Positions 52,321-61,220 of a stretch of DNA of 64,000 nucleotides are shown here, piece by piece. This DNA comes from Rhizobium leguminosarum (GTDB lineage Bacteria; Pseudomonadota; Alphaproteobacteria; Rhizobiales; Rhizobiaceae): assembly GCF_002953715.1 (NCBI RefSeq), contig NZ_CP025012.1, positions 62,001 to 126,000 of the forward strand, given 5' to 3'. Position 1 is the first letter of the stretch; every line of letters starts with the position of its first letter. Position numbers and translations under genes: made by a program. Below the pieces are notes generated by a model that searched no databases, was not told the origin of the DNA, and saw nothing but the letters and a program-made list of their open reading frames with translations.

Positions 52321-52962
52321 CTAGGGCGTCGCGCCGGCATCGGAATGTGGGTCGATGCTATAGGGATAGACCGGATAGTCGGCGCCGATGGCATCCCGAA
52401 CGCGCTCTAACCAGGCGAGGAAGGCGGGATAAGATTTGAGAGAAAAGCCGCAATCCTCTGCCCGGTGGCTATAGGCGTAAACGGCGATATCGGTGATCGT
52501 CAGCTCATGGCCGACAAGAAATGGGCTGTCGGTCAGGCCGCGATCGATGGCGGCGAGGGCGCGGGCTGCGGCTTCGCGCTTGCCCGCAACCATGCTCTGG
52601 TTACGCTCCAGCCGTCCCGTCAACGTCCAGAAGCGCAGCGAGCCGATGACCGGCTCGACATGATACTGTTCGAAGAACAGCCATTGCATGACCTTGGCGC
52701 GCAGATAGTGGTCTGACGGTAGGAAGCGCGTGCCCTCGGCAAGATAGGTGAGGATCGCATTGGATTCGGCGATCGCACGCCCGTCGTCGAGTTCGAGAAC
52801 CGGGATGGCGCCCACCGGATTGAGTTTCAGAAACGCCTCGGTGCGGCTCTCGCCCTCGAAGATCGAGACGATACGGCTGCGGTAGGGCATGTCGAGCAGG
52901 CCTAGCAATACCCGGACCTTCCAGCCATTTTGCGACGGCAGATAATCGTGAAGTGTGAACAT
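52321..52962 (-). CDS. glutathione S-transferase family protein
   Basis: A 213-residue GST. The N-terminal thioredoxin-like domain (about 1-76) has NPVGAIPVLELDDG and AESNAILTYLAEGT, the glutathione gamma-glutamyl binding region. The C-terminal helical domain has LTITDIAVYAYSHR, the conserved N-capping box. Catalytic Ser/Cys is not obvious near NGWKVRV. AAGGA precedes the ATG. Substrate not known. It ends one base from the glyoxalase-like gene on the opposite strand. Confidence 0.88.
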   Translation of the reverse strand: MFTLHDYLPSQNGWKVRVLLGLLDMPYRSRIVSIFEGESRTEAFLKLNPVGAIPVLELDDGRAIAESNAILTYLAEGTRFLPSDHYLRAKVMQWLFFEQYHVEPVIGSLRFWTLTGRLERNQSMVAGKREAAARALAAIDRGLTDSPFLVGHELTITDIAVYAYSHRAEDCGFSLKSYPAFLAWLERVRDAIGADYPVYPYSIDPHSDAGATP

Positions 52963-53194
52963 GACGGTCCTTTCGCGGCAATCGGCTCAACGTCGCATGC
53001 CGCCTCGAAACCAACCACCCGATTCCTGCCTGTGACGAGCACAGAAATGAGGGTGGGTGAGCGCCTATCCGATGGAGCACCCCACGCGCCATCTGCTGCA
53101 CCGGCGACGAATTTGGCTGGCGAGATTTCCTTGTTATAGGATGGGCTCTTTCCGCAGAGTTTTGCTCGCGGCAATGCCTGCGGGGAGGAACAAA

Positions 53195-53434
53195 ATGAGA
53201 TACGCTTCAGTCTCGATTTTAGCGTTTCTGTCGATTTTTTTCGGATGGTTATTCTATGAAAGGTACTGGAAGTTTCGAGATTGCATATCTCAAGCATTAT
53301 CCAGTTGCCTCACTCCCGACGGTGACAATCTCACGCAAGGCGGCTCTCTGTGGGCTGGTCTGGCAGGGCTGTTCTTGTTGCTCGCTGTGATCTCAGCCTG
53401 GCGTATTTTCCGAAGCCGGGATGCTGGCAAATAG
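53195..53434 (+). CDS. small two-helix membrane protein, 79 aa
   Basis: Two membrane segments, SVSILAFLSIFFGWLFY (about 5-21) and LWAGLAGLFLLLAVISAW (about 52-69), flank a loop with two Cys (DCISQALSSC), probably periplasmic. GGGGAGG precedes ATG 53195; the longer open frame from 53057 is unlikely. No family recognised. It is lower in GC than its neighbours. It is convergent with the DUF1772 gene. Confidence 0.65.
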   Translation: MRYASVSILAFLSIFFGWLFYERYWKFRDCISQALSSCLTPDGDNLTQGGSLWAGLAGLFLLLAVISAWRIFRSRDAGK

Positions 53435-53463
53435 CTGGAGCGGCCTGCTCCTCCGCTTGCATC

Positions 53464-53946
53464 TCAGACGATCATCAGCGCCCGCACGAAGGCCACCGAG
53501 GCAAGCAGCGAGGCGATCGTTCTTACATGGTTCCACCATGTCCAGTCCCTGACATAGCTGGTCCAGAGCTGAGCCGCTTCCGGCCCGTTGCCGGCGACCT
53601 TCGCCAGCGCATCGTTCATCGGCACGTTGAAGACGATGGTCGAGACGAAGGAGGCGAGGACATAGAGGGCAGCCCCCGCCAGCATCAGAAAAGATGCCCC
53701 GCCGCGCCAGTCGATCAGAGCGAGCACGGCGATGACGATGCAGAGGATCGCCGTCGGCACGAAGAGGCCCATGAAGGGCGAGCGGACGATCGTCACGTTG
53801 ATCGAGTTCATCGCCGCGATGCCTTGCTCTGCGGGAATCCGCGAGAAGGCGGTCATGATGAAGGTCGAGAAGGCGAAGAAGATGCCGGCGACGAGGCCGC
53901 TGCCGATCGCCGCGGCCACGAGGGAGAGGATGAGAATGATCTGCAT
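53464..53946 (-). CDS. DUF1772 (anthrone oxygenase-like) membrane protein
   Basis: A 160-residue inner-membrane protein with four helices and the DUF1772 pattern: SGLVAGIFFAFSTFIMTAF at the start, SINVTIVRSPFMGLFVPTA in the middle, VFNVPMNDALA near 110, and the C-terminal W-rich WTSYVRDWTWWNHVRT. Fungal relatives are anthrone oxygenases; bacterial function is unknown. It follows the NmrA-like gene by 2 bp, so it is in the TetR-controlled operon. Confidence 0.83.
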   Translation of the reverse strand: MQIILILSLVAAAIGSGLVAGIFFAFSTFIMTAFSRIPAEQGIAAMNSINVTIVRSPFMGLFVPTAILCIVIAVLALIDWRGGASFLMLAGAALYVLASFVSTIVFNVPMNDALAKVAGNGPEAAQLWTSYVRDWTWWNHVRTIASLLASVAFVRALMIV

Positions 53947-53948
53947 GG

Positions 53949-54773
53949 TCAGGCGCTCCATATTCCGGTTGCCGCGGTCCGGCGGGCATATTCGCTGAAA
54001 TCGGTGGCGGGGCGGCCAAGAATTTCGGCGACACCGCCCATCACGCTGGAATTGCGCCCATCGAGTACCTGGCCGAAGAGCTCCTCCAGAAGATCGATCA
54101 GGCCCTGCGGCAGGCCGGCAGCCGCAAGCCCGCCGGTGAAATCCGCCATCGATACCTGCTGATATTCGATCGGCCGCCCGGCTGCTGCAGCGATTTCGGC
54201 GACCGCCTGGCGGAAGGTCAGCGCCCGCGGGCCGGTCAGTTCGTAGGTCTTGTTGCGGTGGCGCGGGTCGGTCAAGGCGGCGACGGCGGCATCGGCGATG
54301 TCGTCGGTATCGATGAAAGGTTCGCCGATCTCGCCCGCCGGCAATTGCAGCCTGCCGCCAATGATCTGCTCGACAAAGGCGCCCTCGCTGAAATTCTGGC
54401 AGAACCAGGAGGCGCGCAGGATGGTGGTGTCAATGCCGGAAGCTTTCAGCGCTGCCTCGCTGCGCTGCGCGCTCTCTTCGCCCCGGCCGGAGAGCAGCAC
54501 GATATGCTCAAGGCCGCAGTCCACCGCGACCTTGGCGAGCGCTTCGATCGCCTCCGCCGCCCAGGCGACGGCAAGGTCCGGCTGGAAGGCGACATAGGCG
54601 CTCGAGGCGCCCTGAAGTGCGCCGCGCCAGCTCGACCTGGCCTCCCAGTCGAAGGGGCGTGCGCTGGAGCGCGATGCCGCGCGGACGGTCAGGCCGCGCG
54701 CTTCCAGACGCTTGATGATGCGGCCGCCGGTCTTTCCCGATCCACCGACGAGGACGATTTCGGAAGTCTGCAT
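53949..54773 (-). CDS. NmrA-like NAD(P)-binding protein
   Basis: A 274-residue atypical SDR of the NmrA/HSCARG group. The dinucleotide motif is VLVGGSGKTGGRIIKRLEARG (split: VLVGGSGKTGG, RIIKRLEARG). ILRASWFCQNFSEGAF and GEPFIDTDDIADAAVAAL follow, and TYELTGPRALTFRQAV is typical of this group. These proteins often sense or reduce quinones or bind NADP. AAGGAG precedes the ATG. It diverges from a TetR gene across a 41-bp palindrome (54801-54841) and leads an operon with DUF1772. Confidence 0.87.
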   Translation of the reverse strand: MQTSEIVLVGGSGKTGGRIIKRLEARGLTVRAASRSSARPFDWEARSSWRGALQGASSAYVAFQPDLAVAWAAEAIEALAKVAVDCGLEHIVLLSGRGEESAQRSEAALKASGIDTTILRASWFCQNFSEGAFVEQIIGGRLQLPAGEIGEPFIDTDDIADAAVAALTDPRHRNKTYELTGPRALTFRQAVAEIAAAAGRPIEYQQVSMADFTGGLAAAGLPQGLIDLLEELFGQVLDGRNSSVMGGVAEILGRPATDFSEYARRTAATGIWSA

Positions 54774-54800
54774 GTTAAAACTCCTTCCAATTTTGCAAAC

Positions 54801-54841
54801 AAGAGAAACTCTCTCATTTGCAAAATGAGATAATCTCTCTT
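54801..54841. promoter_or_regulatory. 41-bp palindromic TetR operator between divergent genes
   Basis: The left half AAGAGAAACTCTCTCATTT and right half AAATGAGATAATCTCTCTT are reverse complements with a few mismatches around a TGC centre. CTCATTTTGCAAATGAG-like inner symmetry and AGAGA outer repeats suggest two overlapping TetR dimer sites. It covers the start regions of both the NmrA-like and TetR genes. Confidence 0.75.
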
Positions 54842-54873
54842 ATTTTGTTTGTCAACGCGGAAAAGGAGAGAGC

Positions 54874-55527
54874 ATGTCGGAACAGTCGGTCGCAACGCGC
54901 AGGCGTCAGCAGGAGTCTACCGGCCAGCTGCGCCGCATCCCGAGCCAGCAGCGCGGCCGCGAGCGCTTCGAAAAGATCCTCGCGGTTGCCTCGCAGCTGA
55001 TCGAAAGCCATGGCAGCGACGGCTTGAAGATGAGCGAGATCGTCGAAAAGGCCGGCCTCTCCTTCGGCGCCCTCTACCAATATTTCCCCGACAAGACCTC
55101 GATCATTCGCACATTGGCCGAGCGTTTCAACGAAGCGGGCAGGCGATGCGTCGAGGCGGAGCTGGCGAAGGTCACTGATGCTGCGGGCCTGCAAGGCGCG
55201 CTCGCCACGATCGTTGACGAATATTACGGCTTCTTCCGCCGCGAGCCCGTCATGCGCGACATCTGGCATGCGACCCATACCGACAAGCTGCTGCAGCAGG
55301 TCGATGCCGAGGACATGGAATTTCATGCCCAGGCATTTCTCGCCGTGCTTGTCCGTCTATGGCCGGATCGCGACCGCAAGGGGCTGCTGGCGATCGCGCG
55401 GCTGACGATGCAGCTGCTTGCCGCCGGCGTGCGTTATGCCGTTTCGCTCGATGCGGAGGAGGGCGCTCAGGCGATCGCTCTGTTCAAGAAGATGCAGATC
55501 GCCGATATCGGCCGTCTGCTGCTGTAA
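54874..55527 (+). CDS. TetR/AcrR family transcriptional regulator
   Basis: A 217-residue repressor. The HTH (about 30-75) reads FEKILAVASQLIESHGSDGL, then KMSEIVEKAGLSFGALYQYF. The C-terminal half is helical and ends MQIADIGRLLL. AAGGAG precedes the ATG. It is divergent from the NmrA/DUF1772 operon across a large palindrome and very likely represses that operon and itself. The inducing ligand is unknown. pyrE lies 75 bp downstream, on the same strand. Confidence 0.9.
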   Translation: MSEQSVATRRRQQESTGQLRRIPSQQRGRERFEKILAVASQLIESHGSDGLKMSEIVEKAGLSFGALYQYFPDKTSIIRTLAERFNEAGRRCVEAELAKVTDAAGLQGALATIVDEYYGFFRREPVMRDIWHATHTDKLLQQVDAEDMEFHAQAFLAVLVRLWPDRDRKGLLAIARLTMQLLAAGVRYAVSLDAEEGAQAIALFKKMQIADIGRLLL

Positions 55528-55602
55528 TGAGCTCGCCTTTCGTCTGGAAACGTCGGGCTCTTGCTGCTATTCCCGCAAGGATCCAAGCCGAAGGAGAGCC
55601 GC

Positions 55603-56292
55603 ATGATCCAGACCACATTTCCCGATCGCGCCGTGATGGCCGAATTGCTGGCCAAGATGCTCTGGGAGATCAAGGCGGTGCATTTTAATGCCGCCCAGCC
55701 CTATAAACTCTCCTCCGGCATGGCGAGCCCGGTCTATATCGATTGCCGCAAGCTGCTCTCTTTCCCGCGCATCCGCTCGACGGTGATGGATTTCGCCGCC
55801 AGCACCCTGCTGCGCGATGCCGGTTTCGAGCAGTTCGATTGCATCGCCGGCGGCGAGACCGCCGGCATTCCCTTCGCCGCCCTGCTGGCCGACCGCCTCG
55901 GCCTGCCGATGATCTATGTCCGCAAGCAGCCGAAGGGCCATGGCCGCAATGCCCAGATCGAAGGCAACATGCCGGAAGGGTCGCGCGTGCTCGTCATCGA
56001 AGACCTGACGACAGCAGGCGGCAGCATGTTCAAATTCATCGATGCGGTCCGTGCCGCCGGCGGCATCGTCGATCATGGCATCGCGCTGTTCTTCTATGGC
56101 ATCTTCGGTGAACAGCGCTTTGCTGACGGCAAGGTCAGGCTGCATCACATCGCCACCTGGCGTAATGTTCTCGCCGTCGCCAAGGAGCAGAAGCTCTTCG
56201 ACGACAAGACGCTGTCGGAAGTCGAAGCCTTCCTCGATGCGCCGCTGGCCTGGTCGGGAAGGAATGGTGGCGTTAGTGAGCTTTCGCTCTAG
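55603..56292 (+). CDS. pyrE: orotate phosphoribosyltransferase
   Basis: PyrE joins orotate and PRPP to make OMP, the fifth step of UMP synthesis. The 229-residue protein has [18 protein letters not shown] (orotate region), [19 protein letters not shown], the flexible loop [17 protein letters not shown] and the PRPP loop [13 protein letters not shown] (about 130-142). AAGGAG precedes ATG 55603; an in-frame ATG further downstream and the upstream frame are less likely. In this window it is about 5 kb from pyrC. Confidence 0.96.
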   Translation: MIQTTFPDRAVMAELLAKMLWEIKAVHFNAAQPYKLSSGMASPVYIDCRKLLSFPRIRSTVMDFAASTLLRDAGFEQFDCIAGGETAGIPFAALLADRLGLPMIYVRKQPKGHGRNAQIEGNMPEGSRVLVIEDLTTAGGSMFKFIDAVRAAGGIVDHGIALFFYGIFGEQRFADGKVRLHHIATWRNVLAVAKEQKLFDDKTLSEVEAFLDAPLAWSGRNGGVSELSL

Positions 56293-56354
56293 CCAGTTGA
56301 CAAAAGCTCGCTTAATCGGTTGATGAACGTATCAGTGCTGTTGGGAGGAATACG

Positions 56355-57281
56355 ATGATTTTGTGCTGCGGCGAAGCCTTGATCGACATGCTGCCGAGGG
56401 ACACGACGCTCGGCGAAAAGGGCTTTGCGCCCTATGCCGGCGGCGCGATCTTCAACACCGCGATCGCGCTCGGCCGCCTCGGCATCCCCACGGCTTTCTT
56501 CACCGGCATTGCCGACGACATGATGGGCGAAATCCTGCTCGAGACGCTGAAGGCGAGCAATGTCGATTACAGCCCGTGCGCCATTACGCCACGTCCCTCG
56601 ACCATCGCCTTCGTCAAGCTGGTGAACGGCCAGGCGACCTATGCCTTCTACGACGAGGGCACGGCCGGCCGGATGATCACCACGGCCGACCTGCCCGATC
56701 TCGGCGATGATTGCGAAGCCTTGCACTTTGGCGCCATCAGCCTGATCCCCAGCCCCTGCGGCGAAACCTACGAAGCCCTGCTCGACCGCGAAGCCGCTCG
56801 CCGAGTCATCTCGCTCGACCCGAATATCCGTCCGGGTTTCATCAAGGACAAGCCGTCGCATATGGCCCGCATCAAGCGCATGGCCGCGAAATCCGACATC
56901 GTCAAATTCTCCGACGAAGACCTCGAATGGTTCGGCCTGCAGGGAGACCATGATGCGCTCGCCGCCCACTGGCTGAACCACGGCGCCAAGCTCGTCGTCA
57001 TCACCAAGGGCGCAGAAGGCGCCTCCGGTTATACCAAGGAGCGCAAGGTGACGGTGCCGAGCGAACGGGTCACCGTCGTCGACACGGTCGGCGCCGGCGA
57101 TACCTTCGATGCCGGCATCTTGGCGTCGCTGAAGATGGATAATCTGCTGACCAAGGCGCAAGTCGCATCGCTCGACGAAAAGGCGCTGCACAACGCCCTG
57201 ACCCTCGGCGCCAAAGCCGCCGCCGTCACAGTCTCCCGCGCCGGCGCCAATCCGCCCTGGGCACGTGAGATTGGGCTTTAA
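56355..57281 (+). CDS. frk: fructokinase, PfkB family
   Basis: A 308-residue ribokinase-family sugar kinase. The N-terminal substrate region is ALIDMLPRD and YAGGAIFNTAIALGRLG. The anion-hole and catalytic Asp are in DTVGAGDTFDAGIL (about 250-263). The ATP region is VITKGAEGASGYT. It phosphorylates fructose to fructose-6-phosphate in the cytoplasm. Its placement before pgi, with the frc transporter about 8 kb upstream, completes a fructose route to central metabolism. TTGGGAGG precedes the ATG. A RIME element follows. Confidence 0.9.
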   Translation: MILCCGEALIDMLPRDTTLGEKGFAPYAGGAIFNTAIALGRLGIPTAFFTGIADDMMGEILLETLKASNVDYSPCAITPRPSTIAFVKLVNGQATYAFYDEGTAGRMITTADLPDLGDDCEALHFGAISLIPSPCGETYEALLDREAARRVISLDPNIRPGFIKDKPSHMARIKRMAAKSDIVKFSDEDLEWFGLQGDHDALAAHWLNHGAKLVVITKGAEGASGYTKERKVTVPSERVTVVDTVGAGDTFDAGILASLKMDNLLTKAQVASLDEKALHNALTLGAKAAAVTVSRAGANPPWAREIGL

Positions 57282-57297
57282 GGCTCGAGCAAGCCTC

Positions 57298-57440
57298 CGC
57301 CCCTCATCCGCCTGCCGGCACCTTCTCCCCGTAAACACGGGCGAAGGGGATGTGCCGCGCCCTCTCCGTTCCCCTTGACGTCCCGTATGGCACGTCCCCT
57401 CGCCCCGCGAGCGGGGAGAGGGTTAGGGTGAGGGGCAACC
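57298..57440. repeat. RIME-type element, copy 4
   Basis: CGCCCCTCATCCGCCTGCCG at left, with palindromes around CTTCTCCCCGT and CTCGCCCCGC / GCGGGGAGAG, ending GGTTAGGGTGAGGGGCAACC. It sits between the convergent frk and pgi genes and lacks the extra module. Confidence 0.85.
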
Positions 57441-57467
57441 CAATCCTGATGGACCCCCCTTCAATAC

Positions 57468-59093
57468 TTACTTCGCAAGCTTCGCCAGCGCCGCAACCAG
57501 GCCCTGCGTCGACGAATCATGCGATGCCGCACTTTCCTTGCCTTCGACGACAGGCAGCAGGCCCGTCGCCAGTTCCTTGCCGAGCTCGACGCCCCACTGG
57601 TCGAAGGAGTTGATGCGGAAGAGCACGCCTTCGACGAAGACGCGATGTTCGTAGAGCGCGATCAGGCGGCCGAGCGCATAAGGCGTCAGCTTGTCGTAGA
57701 CGAAAGTGATCGACGGCCGGTTGCCGTTAAAGACGCGGTGCGGCGCGATGAAATCGGCCTTCTTGTCGTCCATGCCCTTGTCGGTCAGCTGCTTCTTGGC
57801 TTCTGCGAAGGTGCGTCCCTTCATCAGCGCTTCCGACTGGGCAAGCACGTTGGAGATCAGCAGCTGGTGCTGGTGGCGCAGCTCCGGCTCGAAGGCGTTG
57901 GCGGCGATCATGAATTCGGCCGGGATGATGCTCGTGCCCTGATGGATGAGCTGGTAGAAGGCGTGCTGGCCGTTGGTGCCGGGCTCGCCCCAGACGACCG
58001 GGCCGGAATTACCCTCGACCGGCGTGCCGTCGATGGTGACGCCCTTGCCGTTCGATTCCATGTCGAGCTGCTGCAGATAGGCCGGGAAGCGCGACAGGCG
58101 CTGGTCGTAGGGCAGGATGGCGCGGGTGGGGTAGCCCAGCACATTGCGATGGTAGAAGCCGATCAGACCCAGCAGTATCGGCAGGTTCTCGGTAATCGGC
58201 GCCTTACGGAAATGATTGTCGACGGCATGGGCGCCGTCGAGGAATTTGCCGAAATTCTCCGGCCCGACGGCGATCATCAGCGGCAGGCCGATCGCCGACC
58301 AGATCGAGTAACGGCCACCGACCCAGTCCCAGAAGCCGAAGACGCGGGCGCTGTCGATGCCGAAGGCGGCGACCTTGTCGAGCGCCGTCGAGACGGCGGC
58401 GAAGTGGTGCTGCACGGCCGCTTCGCCGAGCGCCTTGGCGATGAAATTGCGCGCCGTCTGCGCATTGGTCATCGTCTCGACGGTGGTGAAGGTCTTCGAG
58501 GCGACGATGAACAGCGTCGTTTCCGGCTGCACCAGCTTCAGGATGTCAGCGATATGGGCGCCGTCGATATTGGAGACGAAATGGGCGCGCGGGCCGTCAT
58601 GAAAGGGTGCCAGCGCCAGCGTTGCCATCACCGGGCCGAGATCCGAGCCGCCGATGCCGATATTGACGACATCGGTGATCGCCTTGCCGGTTGCACCCTT
58701 CAGCGTGCCGGAGCGGACGTCGTCGGCAAACTTGCCCATGGCGGCAAGCACCGCATTGACGTCGGGCATGACGTCCTTGCCGTCGACCAGAACCGGCGTG
58801 TTGGAGCGGTTGCGCAGCGCGGTGTGCAGAACGGCGCGGTCCTCGGTGAAATTGATCGCCTTGCCGGAAAACATTTCCTCGCGCTTCTTCTCGACGCCGC
58901 CGTCTTCGGCGAGCTTCACCAGGAGCTTGAGGATGTCGTCATTCACCGCCGTCTTGGAAAAATCCATCAACAGGTCGTCAAGCGAGACGGAAAAGCGCGA
59001 AAAGCGCTGCGAATCGGCGGCGAAGGCGGCACGGATATCGGTTGCCTTGGTGGCATCAGCGGTGCTTTTCAGCTGTTCGACGATGGCGTTCAT
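57468..59093 (-). CDS. pgi: glucose-6-phosphate isomerase
   Basis: A 541-residue enzyme that interconverts glucose-6-phosphate and fructose-6-phosphate. Characteristic segments are [15 protein letters not shown] (about 145-159), [34 protein letters not shown] (about 258-274, phosphate loop) and [19 protein letters not shown] with the catalytic Glu/His. AAGGAGCCTCCC precedes ATG 59093; the frame is open further upstream but that part is not family sequence. It converges with the fructokinase gene. A fadD terminator lies just upstream, so pgi should have its own promoter in 59094-59174. Confidence 0.96.
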   Translation of the reverse strand: MNAIVEQLKSTADATKATDIRAAFAADSQRFSRFSVSLDDLLMDFSKTAVNDDILKLLVKLAEDGGVEKKREEMFSGKAINFTEDRAVLHTALRNRSNTPVLVDGKDVMPDVNAVLAAMGKFADDVRSGTLKGATGKAITDVVNIGIGGSDLGPVMATLALAPFHDGPRAHFVSNIDGAHIADILKLVQPETTLFIVASKTFTTVETMTNAQTARNFIAKALGEAAVQHHFAAVSTALDKVAAFGIDSARVFGFWDWVGGRYSIWSAIGLPLMIAVGPENFGKFLDGAHAVDNHFRKAPITENLPILLGLIGFYHRNVLGYPTRAILPYDQRLSRFPAYLQQLDMESNGKGVTIDGTPVEGNSGPVVWGEPGTNGQHAFYQLIHQGTSIIPAEFMIAANAFEPELRHQHQLLISNVLAQSEALMKGRTFAEAKKQLTDKGMDDKKADFIAPHRVFNGNRPSITFVYDKLTPYALGRLIALYEHRVFVEGVLFRINSFDQWGVELGKELATGLLPVVEGKESAASHDSSTQGLVAALAKLAK

Positions 59094-59174
59094 GGGAGGC
59101 TCCTTTGGAGGCGGAAAGGTTGCGGAAACTATTCGCTTTATCACTCGCAAATCAAGTTCAGCCGCCTGCCGAAA

Positions 59175-59207
59175 TAGAAAAAAGCCACCCGCGGCAAGCG
59201 GATGGCC
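59175..59207 (-). terminator. rho-independent terminator of fadD
   Basis: On the minus strand GCCATCCGC and GCGGGTGGC pair (one T-G) around TTGCC, followed by TTTTTTCTA. It is about 70 bp after the fadD stop and before the pgi leader. Confidence 0.85.
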
Positions 59208-59211
59208 CTTA

Positions 59212-59252
59212 GAGCCTTTCCTGGTCAGCTTCAATCTGACCAGGAAAGGCTC
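59212..59252. repeat. perfect 17-bp inverted repeat
   Basis: GAGCCTTTCCTGGTCAG and CTGACCAGGAAAGGCTC are exact reverse complements around CTTCAAT. It is located between the fadD stop and its terminator; it may protect the 3' end of the mRNA or be another palindromic repeat element. Confidence 0.85.
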
Positions 59253-59273
59253 GATTTCATCAGATCGTCAAAT

Positions 59274-60974
59274 TCAGCCGCGCAGGTCCTTGCGCAGGAT
59301 CTTACCAACAGGCGACTTCGGCAGCTCGGTGCGGAACTCGATGAAGCGCGGCCGCTTGTAGTTGGTGAGGTTGGCGATGCAGTGGGCTTTTACCTCGGCT
59401 TCCGTCAGGTTCGGATCCTTCCTGACGACGAAGAGTTTTACCGCCTCGCCAGAATGTCCGTCCGGCACGCCGATGGCTGCGGCCTCGAGGATGCCGGCAT
59501 GCATAGCGGCGACTTCCTCGATCTCGTTCGGATAGACGTTGAAGCCGGAGACGAGGATCATGTCCTTCTTGCGGTCGACGATCTTGGTGTAGCCGCGGTC
59601 GTCCATGAAGCCCATGTCGCCCGAGCGGAAGTAGCCGTCATCGGTCATCACCCGCGCCGTCTCCTCCGGCTTCTGCCAGTAGCCGGCCATCACCTGCGGT
59701 CCGCGGATGCAGATCTCGCCGACGTCGCCGAGCGGCAGCGAATTGCCTGCCTCGTCGCGGATGTCGAGTTCGGTGGAGGGAAGCGGCAGGCCGATCGTGC
59801 CGGTGAACTCAGCCGAATCGAAGCGGTTGGCGGTGGCAACGGGCGATGTCTCGGAAAGGCCGTAGCCTTCCGTCACTGCCGTGCCTGTTATCTTCAGCCA
59901 GCGGTCGGCGACCGGGCGCTGCACAGCCATGCCGCCGCCGAGCGACATGATCAGCGAGGAGAAGTCGAGCTTGGCGAAATCGGCATTGTTCATCAGCGCA
60001 TTGAACAGCGTGTTGAGGCCGGGGAAGATATGGACTTTCGACTTGTCGAATTCTTTGACGAGGCCGGGAATGTCGCGCGGATTGGCGATCAGGATATTGT
60101 GGGCGCCGAGCGACATGCCCATCAGCGAATTCACCGTCAGCGCGAAGATGTGGTAGAGCGGCAGGGCGCAGAGGAAGTTCAGCACCTCCGGCTCTTTCTT
60201 GCGCTCGAAGGCCGATCGAAGCCAGAGCGACAGCTGCACCTTGTTGGCGAGCAGGTTCTGATGCGTCAGCATCGCGCCCTTGGCAACGCCCGTCGTGCCG
60301 CCGGTATATTGCAGGAAGGCGATGTCGCTGCCCGTCAGCGTGACCGGCTGGAGCTTTTTTCCCGCACCTTCGCGAAGCACCTGGCCGAAGCTCTTGTGCT
60401 GAGGGATCGACCAGGAGGGAACGAGCTTCTTCACCTTGCGCACGACGAAATTGACGATCAGCCCCTTCGGCCCCAGCATTTCCCCGAGCGAGGTGACGAC
60501 GACATGGCGAAGGTCGGTCTTGTTAAGCACCTGCTCCACCGTGCGGGCGAAATTCTCCAGCACGAAGATCGCCTTGGCGCCGGAATCCTTCAACTGGTGT
60601 TCGAGTTCGCGCGGCGTATAGAGCGGGTTGACGTTCACCACCACGAGGCCGGCGCGCAGGATGGCATAGGTGGCAATCGGGTTCTGCAGCACGTTCGGCA
60701 TCATCACGGCGACGCGGTCGCCCTTCTGAAGGCCGGTGCTCTGCAGCCAGGCGGCGACCTTGCGCGTCTGGCTCTCCAGTTCGCGATAGCGCATCCCCTT
60801 GCCCATGCTGGAAAAGGCGGTCCGGTCGGCGTAACGGTCGCAGGATTTTTCCAGCAGTTCGGCAAGCGAGGCATATTCCAGCGGCGGAATCTCTGCCGGA
60901 ACGATATCGGGATAGGCGGCAAGCCAGGGCTTGTCCGGCCTGGCGCCGTTTGGATGGACGGAAATGCTGTTCAT
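59274..60974 (-). CDS. fadD: long-chain fatty-acid-CoA ligase
   Basis: A 566-residue AMP-forming acyl-CoA synthetase. The P-loop-like ATP motif is LQYTGGTTGVAKGAMLT (about 220-236). The second motif is VTEGYGLSETSP, with DGYFRSGDMGFMDDRGY and KKDMILVSGFNVYPNEIEE containing the catalytic hinge. The final Lys is in PKSPVGKILRKDLR. It activates fatty acids for beta-oxidation at the inner face of the membrane. GGGGAGAG precedes ATG 60974. A palindrome resembling LiuR sites overlaps its likely promoter (61091-61118), so it may respond to branched-chain amino acid or fatty-acid catabolism. Confidence 0.93.
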   Translation of the reverse strand: MNSISVHPNGARPDKPWLAAYPDIVPAEIPPLEYASLAELLEKSCDRYADRTAFSSMGKGMRYRELESQTRKVAAWLQSTGLQKGDRVAVMMPNVLQNPIATYAILRAGLVVVNVNPLYTPRELEHQLKDSGAKAIFVLENFARTVEQVLNKTDLRHVVVTSLGEMLGPKGLIVNFVVRKVKKLVPSWSIPQHKSFGQVLREGAGKKLQPVTLTGSDIAFLQYTGGTTGVAKGAMLTHQNLLANKVQLSLWLRSAFERKKEPEVLNFLCALPLYHIFALTVNSLMGMSLGAHNILIANPRDIPGLVKEFDKSKVHIFPGLNTLFNALMNNADFAKLDFSSLIMSLGGGMAVQRPVADRWLKITGTAVTEGYGLSETSPVATANRFDSAEFTGTIGLPLPSTELDIRDEAGNSLPLGDVGEICIRGPQVMAGYWQKPEETARVMTDDGYFRSGDMGFMDDRGYTKIVDRKKDMILVSGFNVYPNEIEEVAAMHAGILEAAAIGVPDGHSGEAVKLFVVRKDPNLTEAEVKAHCIANLTNYKRPRFIEFRTELPKSPVGKILRKDLRG

Positions 60975-61090
60975 CTGTCTCTCTCCCCTGCGGCCGCCGC
61001 GCCGATATCATTCGGCAGATAACCGGAAAGATCCTCCATCTTCCAGTCCGGCAGCTTATGCGATTGCCTGAATGGTTCAAGCCGAATGAC

Positions 61091-61118
61091 GCTATACTAA
61101 CCTTGACGTAAACGTCAA
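61091..61118 (-). promoter_or_regulatory. fadD promoter overlapped by a LiuR-like palindrome
   Basis: The palindrome TTGACGTAAACGTCAA (61103-61118) has perfect 7-bp arms. On the minus strand TTGACG (61118-61113) and TATAGC (61096-61091) are 16 bp apart and point to fadD, so a protein bound at the palindrome would cover the -35. The sequence resembles sites of the MerR-family regulator LiuR. No liuR gene is in the window. Confidence 0.6.
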
Positions 61119-61220
61119 TATTCCGCCGATACACGATCATGGAAAGATGGGGAACTTTGAGTCCGCCATGACGTTGATCTTGCATACTCACCATGAGGAA
61201 ACACCAAAAGGAGGTGCACA

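Noticed and set aside
57519..61022. Two long plus-strand frames (57519-59177 and 59202-61022)
   Set aside because: They are antisense to pgi and fadD, both of which are certain.
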